Of a stretch of DNA of 64,000 nt, positions 36,027 to 44,813 are shown in pieces (the first letter of the stretch is position 1; every line of letters begins with the position of its first letter). Under the pieces are notes generated by a model that saw only the letters and a list, made by a program, of their open reading frames with translations, had not been told where the DNA came from and did no database searches. The stretch is from positions 3,674,001-3,738,000 of the forward strand of contig NZ_CP150203.1 of assembly GCF_037969725.1 (NCBI RefSeq), read 5' to 3'. The stretch comes from Paenibacillus sp. FSL W8-0426. Its GTDB lineage: Bacteria; Bacillota; Bacilli; Paenibacillales; Paenibacillaceae. Position numbers and translations under genes: made by a program.

Positions 36027-36032
36027 TATAAT
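36027..36032 (+). promoter_or_regulatory. -10 box of the Ig-like protein operon
   Basis: A perfect TATAAT. The sequence 17 bp upstream (CCCCAG) does not resemble a -35 box, and the inverted-repeat arm abuts it, as expected for an activator-dependent promoter. The start codon is at 36112, giving a leader of about 73 nt. Confidence 0.5.
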
Positions 36033-36111
36033 GCGAATTGTGAATGACGGCAACAGCGCCCGAAAGCGCCCATGTCGCAACGATTCCCATTTAAAAAGGA
36101 GTAGATTCAGA

Positions 36112-38715
36112 ATGTCCACAAATAAAAAGCAAGACGCCTCCCTTCGCTTAGCCGGAGAAACCAGTGCACCCATCATCAGTTACAACGTACCTGAACCGAC
36201 ATCCTACACCGGTCGTACCTACATTGAACTGACATTTCCCGACGATAGTTTTCTTCCGTCAGCAGCCGGTAATAACTCAATCGTTTCACGAGCAGCATCC
36301 GCCAAAAACGAATCTCCGGTTGAGGCGTTACGTAAAGCGAAGCGATCGGGAGAACGGATGACTGAAAAGCTTAAAAAGCTCACCGAAGAGGAGGTCGAGC
36401 AAGCAGCCCTTGAAGGCAAGCAGCTGTCAATTTGCCGGACAATGACTGGTGCATTGGCCCACCGGTTCAAAGGTGATTCTACCGCTTCTATAAATGCGGT
36501 GAACGCAGCTTCCCTTCGCCCGCCTCTGCCTACGACCGACGACGGCGGATACCCTCCTTCCGTTCCCACGGATCCGGGCGGCGGTGGTGACGGCAGCTTT
36601 CCTGACCCGGTAGATCCGAAAATCAGCGTGTCGATTACTTCGCCGGCCCCAAACACCAGGATTACCGGACCACATACCGGAGCTCCAGTGACCATCACGG
36701 GTAAAGCCTTGGTAACCGTAGGCGGAGGCACGATTTCACATGTCAGAGTTAAAATAGGAGATGGAGACTACAATGAAGCCACGCTTTTAACCAATGGTTC
36801 CTGGACGTTCAATACAATAATTGCGACAGAAGGAAGCCTGGCCATTAAAGCACAGGCAGAGCACAGTTTCGGTTCGGTTACGAACGTATCGACGGTAACG
36901 GTAAACGTAGATCTCGAGGATCCGGACACGGTTCCACCAACCGTAGCAATTACCTCCCCTGTTCCGGGACAGCATTACAGCGCTGCCGGGAGAGACTCCA
37001 TTTCCGTCATGATTGAGGGTACCGCGTCGGATATGCATGGTGTTTCCAAAGTCGAACTTATTGTTGATGGCGGAGCCTCGGTGTTGGTCGATACGTCTGA
37101 CCGATACGCAAACTGGAAAAAAGCGCTGACGTTAGGAGCAGGAAACCATTCAATTGTAGCTCGCGCTACAGACAGCTTTGGATTAACTGGAGAAACGAGC
37201 CTCACGGTATTGATCGATGCCACTCCACCCACCATTTCTATTACTTCGCCCGCAGCAGACGGAAATGTGGCCGGGACGCATACGAAAGGAGCAATCCTGG
37301 AGGTGACGGGAACTGCCCTAGACGATCATGGCATACGAGTCGTAGAGGTGACTGTTGATAATAATCCCGTTTATACACGTGCAGCCGAAGTCGAGCCTAA
37401 TAATTGGTCAAAGTGGAAAGCCGCCGTTCAAATTGACCAATCTGGCCCTCATTTTATAACTGCTAGAGCAACGGATCTTGCAGGCAATACGGTGGAGACA
37501 ATGATAAAGGTGAATGTCACCATCGTTCCGGAGATTACCTCCCGCACTAACCGCATCATTTTGATTGAGTCCTACCGCCTTTCTTCTTTCTGCGGACAAT
37601 ACGGGATTGGCCGCATGCTGAACACGTTCTCTCTTCTGCCGGGCGAAAAGAGCAAAATAACGATTCGGTCCTATACGCAAAGTGAAGAAAGCTTAAAGGA
37701 TGCGTCCAGCATTCTTGATTCCGTAACGGACGATATCGCATTGGAATTCGAAAAATCAATCGGGGACGAATCGTCCAATAAAACAGTATATGAGGAAAGC
37801 GATGCCTACAAACTTGAAGCAAGCATGGGTATCAGCTGGGGCGGATGCCTGAGCGCATCGGCAAGTGCATCAACTAGTGGCACGACGAATGCCGCGCGCG
37901 AGCAACTGACCAAAAACATTGTAAATGCGGCCGAAAAACATGTGTCCAAAGCCTCGGCACGCCGTGACTTGAAAGTGGAAACCACTTACGAAATCAAAAC
38001 GACCAAATCGGAAGAAAACGTCATTATCCGAGAGATCGAAAATGTGAATATGAGCCGTACTCTTAATTTCGTGTTCCGTCAAATGAATCAGGAATTTATA
38101 ACGCTGCTACACCTGGTAGATTTGCGGATCGGCTATTTCTGTGCAGATAACGACTACTACAGGGAAGTGACGCTTCCGGAGCTTGATGGCCTTTTGGCTG
38201 AGGTGATCGTGGAAGAAAAACGGGCTGAAATCCGAAATGCAATTTTGAATCAAATGACAAACATTTTCGATTACAAGGATCGCCACCATGTCTTCGTTGA
38301 GGAAGAACAGTTTACTGATTCTGATGGAAATGTCGTGCCACTCTCCAGTTATTTGAGAGTTAAGAAAGACTACACTACAGAATACTATGACGAAGCCACT
38401 GGAACAAAAATTAGTGTCCCCGGCATTATTATGGCAGCCAACCGGCATGTTCTTCGTACTGATGGCATTGCCGTCGAAGCGGTGCTCGGACAGGGCGAAG
38501 CGCTGGATGCTTACTCCCGCAATCTGCAGGAACAAGCCGTTCGAGAGAAGGAGCTCCGCAACGATATGCTGGAGGCAGAGATCAAAATGAAACAGCTTGC
38601 CCTGTCGATTCTAAAAGAACGCGATGAGGCGGCGGCTCAAATTTACAGTTTGCTGAACCCTGCACCGATTGCAGAGGAAGAATCCACCCCGGCTGCTGCT
38701 GTTACTCTTAGATAA
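36112..38715 (+). CDS. 867-residue Ig-like repeat protein with large unknown C-terminal domain
   Basis: No signal peptide, lipobox or membrane segment is seen. Residues about 1-130 are mixed, with a Lys/Glu-rich helix (ERMTEKLKKLTEEEVEQAAL). A Pro/Gly linker follows (about 140-168). Three Ig-like repeats begin at about 168, 275 and 372, each with ITSPxP near its start and DxxGN or SFGxT near its end. The C-terminal about 390 residues include LLPGEKSKITIRSYTQSEES, a Ser/Ala-rich SASASASTSG stretch, long helices, TLNFVFRQMNQEF and a final coiled coil (LRNDMLEAEIKMKQLALSIL). I cannot name this domain. ATG 36112 has an AAAGGAG SD; the frame opens at 35986 without one. It is in an operon with a coiled-coil protein. 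Confidence 0.82.
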   Translation: MSTNKKQDASLRLAGETSAPIISYNVPEPTSYTGRTYIELTFPDDSFLPSAAGNNSIVSRAASAKNESPVEALRKAKRSGERMTEKLKKLTEEEVEQAALEGKQLSICRTMTGALAHRFKGDSTASINAVNAASLRPPLPTTDDGGYPPSVPTDPGGGGDGSFPDPVDPKISVSITSPAPNTRITGPHTGAPVTITGKALVTVGGGTISHVRVKIGDGDYNEATLLTNGSWTFNTIIATEGSLAIKAQAEHSFGSVTNVSTVTVNVDLEDPDTVPPTVAITSPVPGQHYSAAGRDSISVMIEGTASDMHGVSKVELIVDGGASVLVDTSDRYANWKKALTLGAGNHSIVARATDSFGLTGETSLTVLIDATPPTISITSPAADGNVAGTHTKGAILEVTGTALDDHGIRVVEVTVDNNPVYTRAAEVEPNNWSKWKAAVQIDQSGPHFITARATDLAGNTVETMIKVNVTIVPEITSRTNRIILIESYRLSSFCGQYGIGRMLNTFSLLPGEKSKITIRSYTQSEESLKDASSILDSVTDDIALEFEKSIGDESSNKTVYEESDAYKLEASMGISWGGCLSASASASTSGTTNAAREQLTKNIVNAAEKHVSKASARRDLKVETTYEIKTTKSEENVIIREIENVNMSRTLNFVFRQMNQEFITLLHLVDLRIGYFCADNDYYREVTLPELDGLLAEVIVEEKRAEIRNAILNQMTNIFDYKDRHHVFVEEEQFTDSDGNVVPLSSYLRVKKDYTTEYYDEATGTKISVPGIIMAANRHVLRTDGIAVEAVLGQGEALDAYSRNLQEQAVREKELRNDMLEAEIKMKQLALSILKERDEAAAQIYSLLNPAPIAEEESTPAAAVTLR

Positions 38716-38727
38716 GGGGGGGCATAC

Positions 38728-39432
38728 ATGGGAACCTCAGGGAACGACAAACATCAAAATCCTGTTCTTCATGAAAGAGCCTTAGAAAAGATCAGCAAAT
38801 TCATGGTCGACCACGATGTTTTGTTCAAGCTATACAAAAAAGCGGCCGATCAGCTGAAAAAGGCGCTGGAGAAAGGAAAAGCAGGTTATGTACTGGATTT
38901 TCATAAAGTCCATATGCAATACCTGATTATGGTCTATACCGCAGTTGTGAAGATCGAGGAAACGGCGGAGGCCGTTTCTCAGTTGGAAAAAAACTTGGAT
39001 GCTTATGTAGCATCGGCAGAAAAAGAACTGCAATTTTCAGCGACGATCTCACCCGATCCGTTGCAGAGAATGACGACAAACGAGCTGTATTATAACTCTT
39101 CGGATCCTATATTTAAACGGCTATACAACGATACCGTTCTAACACAGCGCCAGTTGACCAAGGCTGTTCTGGACTCCCTTGTTGAACACGGTGACCAGGG
39201 ACGTCTAATCAAGGAGGACACGAAGATAAAACTCGGAGAGCTCAAAGAAAAGCTGGAAGCGATGGTTCCGAAGTCGTCAGCGGAACAATTGATCATTAAC
39301 CGCAACAAGCAAAACCTTGATATGGTTTCCCTTAAACTGGCGAAGCTGGAGGTCATAATTGGACGTATTGTTCAAGCGATAGCTGAAGCCCAACGAAACG
39401 AAGAAACGGCTAATCACTATCCGTTGATGTAA
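38728..39432 (+). CDS. Helical coiled-coil protein, partner of the Ig-like protein
   Basis: A soluble, almost fully helical protein of 234 residues with heptad-like stretches (LYKKAADQLKKALEKGKAG, AVSQLEKNLDAYVASAEKEL, LGELKEKLEAMV and LKLAKLEVIIGRIVQAIAEA). It has no signal peptide and no recognised domain. The ATG follows AAGGGGGGG by 5 nt and lies 12 nt after the Ig-like gene's stop, so the two are made together and probably interact through helices. Its function is unknown. Confidence 0.8.
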   Translation: MGTSGNDKHQNPVLHERALEKISKFMVDHDVLFKLYKKAADQLKKALEKGKAGYVLDFHKVHMQYLIMVYTAVVKIEETAEAVSQLEKNLDAYVASAEKELQFSATISPDPLQRMTTNELYYNSSDPIFKRLYNDTVLTQRQLTKAVLDSLVEHGDQGRLIKEDTKIKLGELKEKLEAMVPKSSAEQLIINRNKQNLDMVSLKLAKLEVIIGRIVQAIAEAQRNEETANHYPLM

Positions 39433-39490
39433 ATTCCTGCTTTTCTCGCCGCCTTCAACAACCGCGAAGACGTTGCTCCTGCTGAGGGGT

Positions 39491-39518
39491 TTGACGAGCT
39501 TAGCGTTGGAGATAATGA
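39491..39518 (+). promoter_or_regulatory. Promoter of the stress-protein gene
   Basis: TTGACG (39491-39496) and TAATGA (39513-39518) are 16 bp apart, about 30 nt before the start codon. GTTTGA with GGAGAT at sigma-B-like spacing overlaps it, but that match is weak. Confidence 0.45.
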
Positions 39519-39548
39519 GATGTATACATCAAAAGGAGGAATCCAAAG

Positions 39549-40049
39549 ATGAATCCAACCTCCGTCAACCTGGAAGCGGTCGAGAAGGTACAGGAACTGA
39601 TCAAAGACATCGAGATTGCAATGCTTACAACGATATCCGATAGAGGGCTCGTTTCCCGACCCATGAAGACCCAGGACGTTGAGTTTGACAGCAACCTGTG
39701 GTTCTTGACGAAGAAAGACACTAGCAAGTTTCATGAATTGCTTCACAACCAGCAAGTCAACGTGGCATACGTAGGAAAGTCTTTCGTCTCCATCCGCGGT
39801 GAAGCCGAACTCGTGGACAGTTCGGAGAAGGTGAAAGATTTCTGGAACCCGGCCTACGAAAAAATACTTGAAACGACGTTTGACGATCCAAACCTCGTTC
39901 TCATCAAGATCAAAGCCGAAACTGCAGAGTATTGGGATTCCGGTAACAAGTTCAAGATGGTCCAATTTATGTTCCGTAGGCTGCTGGGTCAAAATACGGA
40001 AGGAACCGATATCAATCAGACCGTGGAATTGAATTCGTTTAATGATTGA
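39549..40049 (+). CDS. Pyridoxamine-phosphate-oxidase-like general stress protein
   Basis: A 166-residue cytoplasmic protein of the PNPOx-like split-barrel (general stress protein 26 / YdaG type) that binds FMN or a related flavin. The N-terminal helix is followed by IEIAMLTTISDRGLVSRPMKTQ, LWFLTKKDTSKFHELLHN and VNVAYVGKSFVSIRGEAELV, the usual pattern. The ATG has a GGAGG SD 6 nt upstream, its own promoter and a strong terminator, so it is a single-gene unit. The enzymatic activity, if any, is unknown. Confidence 0.88.
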   Translation: MNPTSVNLEAVEKVQELIKDIEIAMLTTISDRGLVSRPMKTQDVEFDSNLWFLTKKDTSKFHELLHNQQVNVAYVGKSFVSIRGEAELVDSSEKVKDFWNPAYEKILETTFDDPNLVLIKIKAETAEYWDSGNKFKMVQFMFRRLLGQNTEGTDINQTVELNSFND

Positions 40050-40054
40050 TGAAG

Positions 40055-40095
40055 AAATGCCCATCATGCTATAGGTGATGGGCATTTGCTTTTTG
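40055..40095 (+). terminator. Strong terminator after the stress-protein gene
   Basis: AAATGCCCATCA (40055-40066) pairs perfectly with TGATGGGCATTT (40076-40087), followed by GCTTTTTG. Confidence 0.85.
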
Positions 40096-40201
40096 TACTC
40101 TACGTGAAGAGAGCGAACCGAACCCAAATCCTGTTTCAATGAGGTACATCTTCATCAAAAGCAGCTGCACGCTTCCCATTTTGAACCTTAACGCCGCCTG
40201 A

Positions 40202-40984
40202 TTAATAATCCTTTTCTGCCTGGGTCATGCGACGCCTCACGGCTTCTTCCATCGCCCGATTCAGCCACTGCTCTTCTTCGGGCGTAAACGGAGAGCCGCC
40301 GACGGTCAGAGGCTCAAGTCCGGTGATGTCAAACTCTTCCGGATTGCCGATCATGGCAATCGTCTCTTCCCCGACCAGCGTCATCTGGGCCTCCATGTAC
40401 TGCTCAATGAGGCGCTGAACCTCCGGTGTGTGCACGGGGCCTCCGCTTCTTTGCTTCACTTCCCGGACAAATTCCAGATATAGTCGGTCCATGTCCTGCT
40501 GCACCTGCCCCATGTGGTCAAAAATGGCGGCAGCAGCCTGTTTCCCCCTGGCCTGTTCCAGCCATTCCCGCTGCTCCGGCTCGGTCTGAACCCCGCGGAT
40601 GATTGCCATCAACGTGCTCATCTGCTCGTGCCCGTTCAGTTCCGATAGAGCGCGAAGCCGTGCAAGTGCAGCTAGAGCGCGTTCAAGCTCCTCTTTCTTT
40701 ATCCGCATCCCGATCTCCAGCTGACTCAGCATCCCATCCCATTCTTCCGCAGCCGTATCCGATTCCAAAATGTCCCGGATCTGCTTAAGGGGAAAACCTA
40801 AAAATTTCAGTGCCGTGATTTGCTGCAGCCGTTCCATCTGCTCCAGCCCGTATACCCGATGCTCGCCCGTCCCCTGCCGATCAGGGGATAATAGTCCCTG
40901 CTCCTCGTAGTAGTGCAGCGTCCGGATCGATACACCCGCCTGCTCCGAAAGCTGTCCCACCGTCAGCCACGTCTGTCCATTCAT
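40202..40984 (-). CDS. MerR-family regulator with TipAS-like effector domain
   Basis: A 260-residue transcription factor. The MerR HTH is LTVGQLSEQAGVSIRTLHYY with EEQGLLSPDRQGTGEHRVYG, followed by the dimerisation coiled coil (LKQIRDILESD, then KKEELERALAAL). The C-terminal about 120 residues, with PEEEQWLNRAMEEAV, resemble TipAS/TipAL drug-binding domains. ATG 40984 follows AGGAGG at 12 nt, a little long; the frame extends to 41026. TipAL-type regulators bind thiopeptides or other drugs and activate efflux or their own gene, but no target gene is adjacent. Confidence 0.85.
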   Translation of the reverse strand: MNGQTWLTVGQLSEQAGVSIRTLHYYEEQGLLSPDRQGTGEHRVYGLEQMERLQQITALKFLGFPLKQIRDILESDTAAEEWDGMLSQLEIGMRIKKEELERALAALARLRALSELNGHEQMSTLMAIIRGVQTEPEQREWLEQARGKQAAAAIFDHMGQVQQDMDRLYLEFVREVKQRSGGPVHTPEVQRLIEQYMEAQMTLVGEETIAMIGNPEEFDITGLEPLTVGGSPFTPEEEQWLNRAMEEAVRRRMTQAEKDY

Positions 40985-41124
40985 TTCTGCAAAAAACCTC
41001 CTCCATGAACTGTCTTCTCTATGCATGAGATGATTTCATTCTACTCCCTCACGCAGCGTCAGGGGCAAGCAGAAATTAAAATATAGTCGGACTTCCATAC
41101 TTTATGATACATGCCTAATCAGTA

Positions 41125-41199
41125 ATCATATAAGTTGTTGTCCTTGGATAGGGTCAAGAACTTGTACTGATATAATAAAAAAGCCGCTATAATAGCGAC
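41125..41199 (-). repeat. Dispersed hairpin repeat, copy B
   Basis: Gapless alignment with 20755-20829. Shared blocks include TTGTCCTTG, GGTCAAGAACTTGTA and an AAAAAG-CGCTA...TAGCGAC hairpin. On the minus strand the GTCGCTAT/ATAGCGGC stem is followed by a T run and could end transcription coming from the cellulase gene, about 250 bp away. TGTTCTTGTCCTT follows at about 41214. Confidence 0.6.
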
Positions 41200-41205
41200 T
41201 TTGAA

Positions 41206-41450
41206 TATAACAATGTTCTTGTCCTTCAACAACAAGCTTCCCCAGCTGAGCGTTACACGTGGTTCACACTAACACCATGCCAGAGCCGGAGCATTCCATT
41301 CTAAAAAGTATACCAGCCTTCGTCAATATATACCTCTAACAAGGGGAACACCTTACAGCAGCACAAACTCCCCTACTTGCAGATCATCCGACTATGAAAA
41401 ATCCGCTTGCAGCCGTCGACAGTCCCCCTGGTCTTCGATGCATGGCAGAG
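41206..41450. other. Intergenic region after the cellulase gene
   Basis: No gene is convincing. It holds the TGTTCTTGTCCTT motif near 41214, related to the 15-bp repeat at 25091 and 63528; otherwise nothing stands out. Confidence 0.25.
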
Positions 41451-43148
41451 CTAGGGCTCGATTCCCCAGACGAGCTTTCCTTTCCGGTACAGCGTAACTT
41501 TGTTCCAGTCGCTGAACGACGTCTTCGTCCCGTCGAACGAGTAGTCGTCCGACGGGTTGAAATCCGACCAATCGCTCTTGGCGATACGCACCTGGATGTC
41601 GCCGGATTGGCCGCCTGCCGGAATCGAACCGGCCATCGCCGCGAACCGGATTTCCAGATACCCATCCGTTCCTGTTCGCGCCGGTTCGATCGGTGCAAAC
41701 GTTCCGCTAACGGTGTTTGTCCCGACCTGGGCCCAATCACACCAGAATTTGAGCTCTTTGCTGCCGTCTTTCGTGAAATAATAACGAATCTTCACTTCAC
41801 TCAGCGGGATGTCTGTCTTACCGTTATTGGTGATGTTAAACGCAGCATGGATCATATTGTCCTCTGCCGCGCTACTGTTGCTCGTTTTGTACTGGACGGC
41901 GAGTCCCTCGGCAGCGTTCGTTCCGCCGCTCGCAGGCGCCGTCGCTTCTGCTGCCTTTTTCGATGGCGCCGGATCTGCTGCCTGTTTCGGAGCGGCTGGC
42001 TTGCCACCGTTCACGGGCTTCATGATCCTGGCAAGCATCTTTTGCTTCGGCTTGTTCCATGTCTGCCAGTCGTCTAACAGCAGCCCGCCGGTATCTCCGC
42101 TGTTCGGGTTGAGGCTCCAATATGTCCAATACAGATCATTCCGGCTGATGTAGTCGACAAGCGCATTTTGCCACTTGCCTTCCTTCGAGGCCGTATCGAC
42201 GCTGCGTCCGCCGAACTCCCCCAGCAGGATCGGCGCGATTTTTTCCTTATGGATGTAACCCCAGTTCGCATCCCATACACCGGACAGGTTGGCGGGAAAT
42301 TTCCTGTCGGCAAACCACGGCTGCGACGAAACACCCGGGCCGTAATCGTGCGGCGAATAAACGATCCGGTTTGCCACCTTCAGCCGGACCGGATATTTGC
42401 GGACCCCTTTCAGATTGCCGCCCCACCAATAGGAGCCGCTCTGTCCCTTTACTTTCGCGTCCACCCCTTCCACAACGATCAGCCAATCCGGGTTAACGGC
42501 GAGAATCGCATTGCCCGCCCGTTCGGCAGCCAACCGCCAGTCGGTGGCCGAATCGCCGCATCCCCAGCAAACGGAACCGTGCGGCTCGTTATGCAAATCG
42601 GCGCCGATCACCGTGTCGTTGCCCAGGTAACGCTTTGCAAGCATCTTCCAGTCTTTGATCCATGTCTTTTCCGGAACCGATGGCGTATACCATCGCTCCG
42701 TTTGCCCCGAGGCCGTTGGACGGTGACGGTCAAGAATGATTTTCATCCCGCGTTCTCCCGCTTTTTGCACGAGCTTGTCCAGCAGTTGCAGCGGCGTCAG
42801 CCCCTTCAGGTCAGGATTTTTCGCATAGTCGATTCCGCTTGGCGTTTTGCCTGGCAACAGCATTTCGTTCGTATATGGAATGCGCAGCAAGTTGTAACCT
42901 TCCTTGGCAAGCTGGTCCAGCACGCTGTCCATCGACCGTGTCCACAAGCCATGGGGAGCAAAGTTGTCCGTTTCAAATCCAAACCAGTTCACTCCGTTGA
43001 AGTTGGCCGGTTTGCCCTGCGCATCGACGATACGGTTGCCTGACGTGTGGTAGTAGCCCAAAGAAGACAAGGAATTGGCTGATGCTGCAGCCCCGATACC
43101 CGAGACGAGCATGGCCACCAGCAGCAGACAGGTTCCTATTTTTTTCAT
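41451..43148 (-). CDS. Secreted GH5 endoglucanase with CBM3 module
   Basis: A 565-residue exported enzyme that cuts beta-1,4-glucan. A Sec signal peptide (residues 1-24, ending ASA) is followed by a GH5 catalytic domain (about 30-385) with NFNGVNWFGFET, LRIPYTNEML, the acid/base Glu in GADLHNEPHG and the nucleophile Glu in ILLGEFGG. An Ala/Pro/Lys linker (about 385-415) leads to a C-terminal cellulose-binding CBM3 (LAVQYKTSNSSA, FCDWAQVG-like FWCDWAQVG, DDYSFDGTK). The ATG has a GGGAGG SD. It is a single-gene unit; the module binds crystalline cellulose while the catalytic domain cleaves it. Confidence 0.94.
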   Translation of the reverse strand: MKKIGTCLLLVAMLVSGIGAAASANSLSSLGYYHTSGNRIVDAQGKPANFNGVNWFGFETDNFAPHGLWTRSMDSVLDQLAKEGYNLLRIPYTNEMLLPGKTPSGIDYAKNPDLKGLTPLQLLDKLVQKAGERGMKIILDRHRPTASGQTERWYTPSVPEKTWIKDWKMLAKRYLGNDTVIGADLHNEPHGSVCWGCGDSATDWRLAAERAGNAILAVNPDWLIVVEGVDAKVKGQSGSYWWGGNLKGVRKYPVRLKVANRIVYSPHDYGPGVSSQPWFADRKFPANLSGVWDANWGYIHKEKIAPILLGEFGGRSVDTASKEGKWQNALVDYISRNDLYWTYWSLNPNSGDTGGLLLDDWQTWNKPKQKMLARIMKPVNGGKPAAPKQAADPAPSKKAAEATAPASGGTNAAEGLAVQYKTSNSSAAEDNMIHAAFNITNNGKTDIPLSEVKIRYYFTKDGSKELKFWCDWAQVGTNTVSGTFAPIEPARTGTDGYLEIRFAAMAGSIPAGGQSGDIQVRIAKSDWSDFNPSDDYSFDGTKTSFSDWNKVTLYRKGKLVWGIEP

Positions 43149-43383
43149 CCGATCCTCCCTTTCTATGATCCAGAATAACCTTAGGAAAGCAGTGTATAAT
43201 CTCGCAGGTACATCGCGCCTGCAATGACATGCTCCTTAGAATATATCGGTTAATCAAGGCAGTTGTTGTAGATATATTTCGTGTGACAGGGAGAATACGA
43301 GCTTCGTTTGGACTTATACCATTCGCTCCGCGAAAAAATATGGACTGATCCTTTGCAATACCGCAACCGGGGTTTACCTTTGT

Positions 43384-44646
43384 TTAGCGGTTTGCGGCAG
43401 CACCATCAGGCTCAAGTGAGTTTGCCTCGCTTTCTAATAGAGTCCGTTGTTTTCGTTTCTTCTTTCTTGGCTGTCCTCTCCAAGACAGGTACGTCCAGAT
43501 GCGCAAAACGTATTCGACGGGCCCACTGCTGAACTTCTTCAAGTAAACGGGACTAAGCCACAACTGAATGCAATAAACGGCAAGCGCGATGAGCGCCCCG
43601 ACGAAAACACCTGCACGGCCAAACAGTCCGAGTCCATATCCGTAGAAAATCGTCGTACAGATTACGCTTTGCATCAGGTAATTCGTAAGCGAGAGACGGC
43701 CTACCGCTTCAAATCTTGCCATCAGGGCAGCACGGCCGCTTCCCGTATACAGCAGTGCAAAGGCGTAAATGTAGCCAAGCGCAAGCAGCATACCTCCGAG
43801 CGTTGTTCCAATTCCGGTGCCTGGCCAACTTTCCACGCCAAGCTGCGGGGCTAATACGCCGTATGCTTTCAGTAACAGTCCAACAGGAATCAGAAATGCG
43901 GCGCGGTGAGAATATGTACGTCTCATGGCTGGCGGATCGTCAAACGTTCCGATTCTAGCGGAACGCATGCCGAGCAGAAACATCGGCAGCGTGATAACCG
44001 GGGCCAGCACGAGAGCAAGCAAGATGAAGTTCTTATCCATCTCCCCGAAAGGGTCGGCATTGTTGCGAAAATCCTTGATCTCCGTATAGCTGCCGTTGCC
44101 GTATACATCCTGGCTTTGCACAATGTAATTGATCATCTCCTGAGACGGAGCAGCCAGTGGGTCTGACGGATCTGAAGCCGGGAGACCAAGCAGACCCGCA
44201 CCCGTTAGTAATATTGTCGCCCAGATGAATAATGTTTTTGGTTTCCGGTTCAGAAACAGAAGCAGAAGGAAACCGGTGATGCCATAAAACGTCAAGATAT
44301 CCCCTTCCCACAGAAATGTCGAGTGCAGCAGCCCGATAATGAATAGAAGCAGAAAACGGCGGGCCAGGTGACACTTCGGTCGTAGTTCCCGTGTTTTCAG
44401 GCTTTCCGATAGCTTGATCATTCCGAACCCGAACATAAATGCGAAGATTGGCATGAAGCTGCCCACCACCGTAACCTCCAGGAATGAATGAAAAGCCATG
44501 TCCGCCCCCTTAATCCCAAACAGATGCAGTGCGCTTTCGCCGAACAGGCCGTACTGGAAAATCAACATATTGGCCAGCACAATGCCCACCAGGCTGAATC
44601 CGCGCAGCCCATCGATTAATTGAACGCGCTTTTTATATGTACTCAA
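43384..44646 (-). CDS. DUF418 / YeiB-like membrane protein
   Basis: A 420-residue protein with about ten membrane segments. The N-terminal IDGLRGFSLVGIVLANM and the central FGFGMIKLSESL, GLLHSTFLWEGDILTFYG and C-terminal VGRLSLTNYLMQSVICTTIFYGYGLG blocks are the DUF418 pattern. The TTG at 44646 is preferred because the extended SD GAGGTGATC ends 3 nt before it, the same geometry as at 8640; the frame opens at 44670. It is divergent from an OmpR-type two-component system and may be its target. Function of DUF418 proteins is not settled. Confidence 0.87.
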   Translation of the reverse strand: MSTYKKRVQLIDGLRGFSLVGIVLANMLIFQYGLFGESALHLFGIKGADMAFHSFLEVTVVGSFMPIFAFMFGFGMIKLSESLKTRELRPKCHLARRFLLLFIIGLLHSTFLWEGDILTFYGITGFLLLLFLNRKPKTLFIWATILLTGAGLLGLPASDPSDPLAAPSQEMINYIVQSQDVYGNGSYTEIKDFRNNADPFGEMDKNFILLALVLAPVITLPMFLLGMRSARIGTFDDPPAMRRTYSHRAAFLIPVGLLLKAYGVLAPQLGVESWPGTGIGTTLGGMLLALGYIYAFALLYTGSGRAALMARFEAVGRLSLTNYLMQSVICTTIFYGYGLGLFGRAGVFVGALIALAVYCIQLWLSPVYLKKFSSGPVEYVLRIWTYLSWRGQPRKKKRKQRTLLESEANSLEPDGAAANR

Positions 44647-44700
44647 TTCGATCACCTCGGTATTCAGCATAACGTCCCGTCCTAAATGAGCGTTAAAGCC

Positions 44701-44777
44701 TTCCTTAACATTTCCTTAACGCGGCATTGGAAACAGGCCTCTCCCTTTAAGCAGCGTTAAGGTTTCTCTGGTACAAT
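44701..44777 (+). promoter_or_regulatory. Two-component promoter with 11-bp tandem direct repeats
   Basis: TTCCTTAACAT (44701-44711) is followed directly by TTCCTTAACGC (44712-44722), the 10-11-bp tandem layout bound by OmpR/PhoB-type regulators. GCGTTAA elements flank it at about 44690 and 44754. A TACAAT -10 lies at 44772-44777. The site sits between the divergent DUF418 and response-regulator genes. Confidence 0.55.
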
Positions 44778-44813
44778 GACTAATGCAATATGTAGACAAG
44801 GAGAGATTTCCCA

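Noticed and set aside
39489..39515. Sigma-B promoter before the general stress protein
   Set aside because: The GTTTGA / GGAGAT match is weak, and a better sigma-A promoter overlaps it.
39417..40139. 240-codon minus-strand frame opposite the stress-protein gene
   Set aside because: The plus-strand gene has an SD, promoter, terminator and clear family pattern; this frame has none.
42168..43043. 291-codon plus-strand frame opposite the cellulase
   Set aside because: Antisense to a GH5 gene with visible catalytic residues, and without any start signal.
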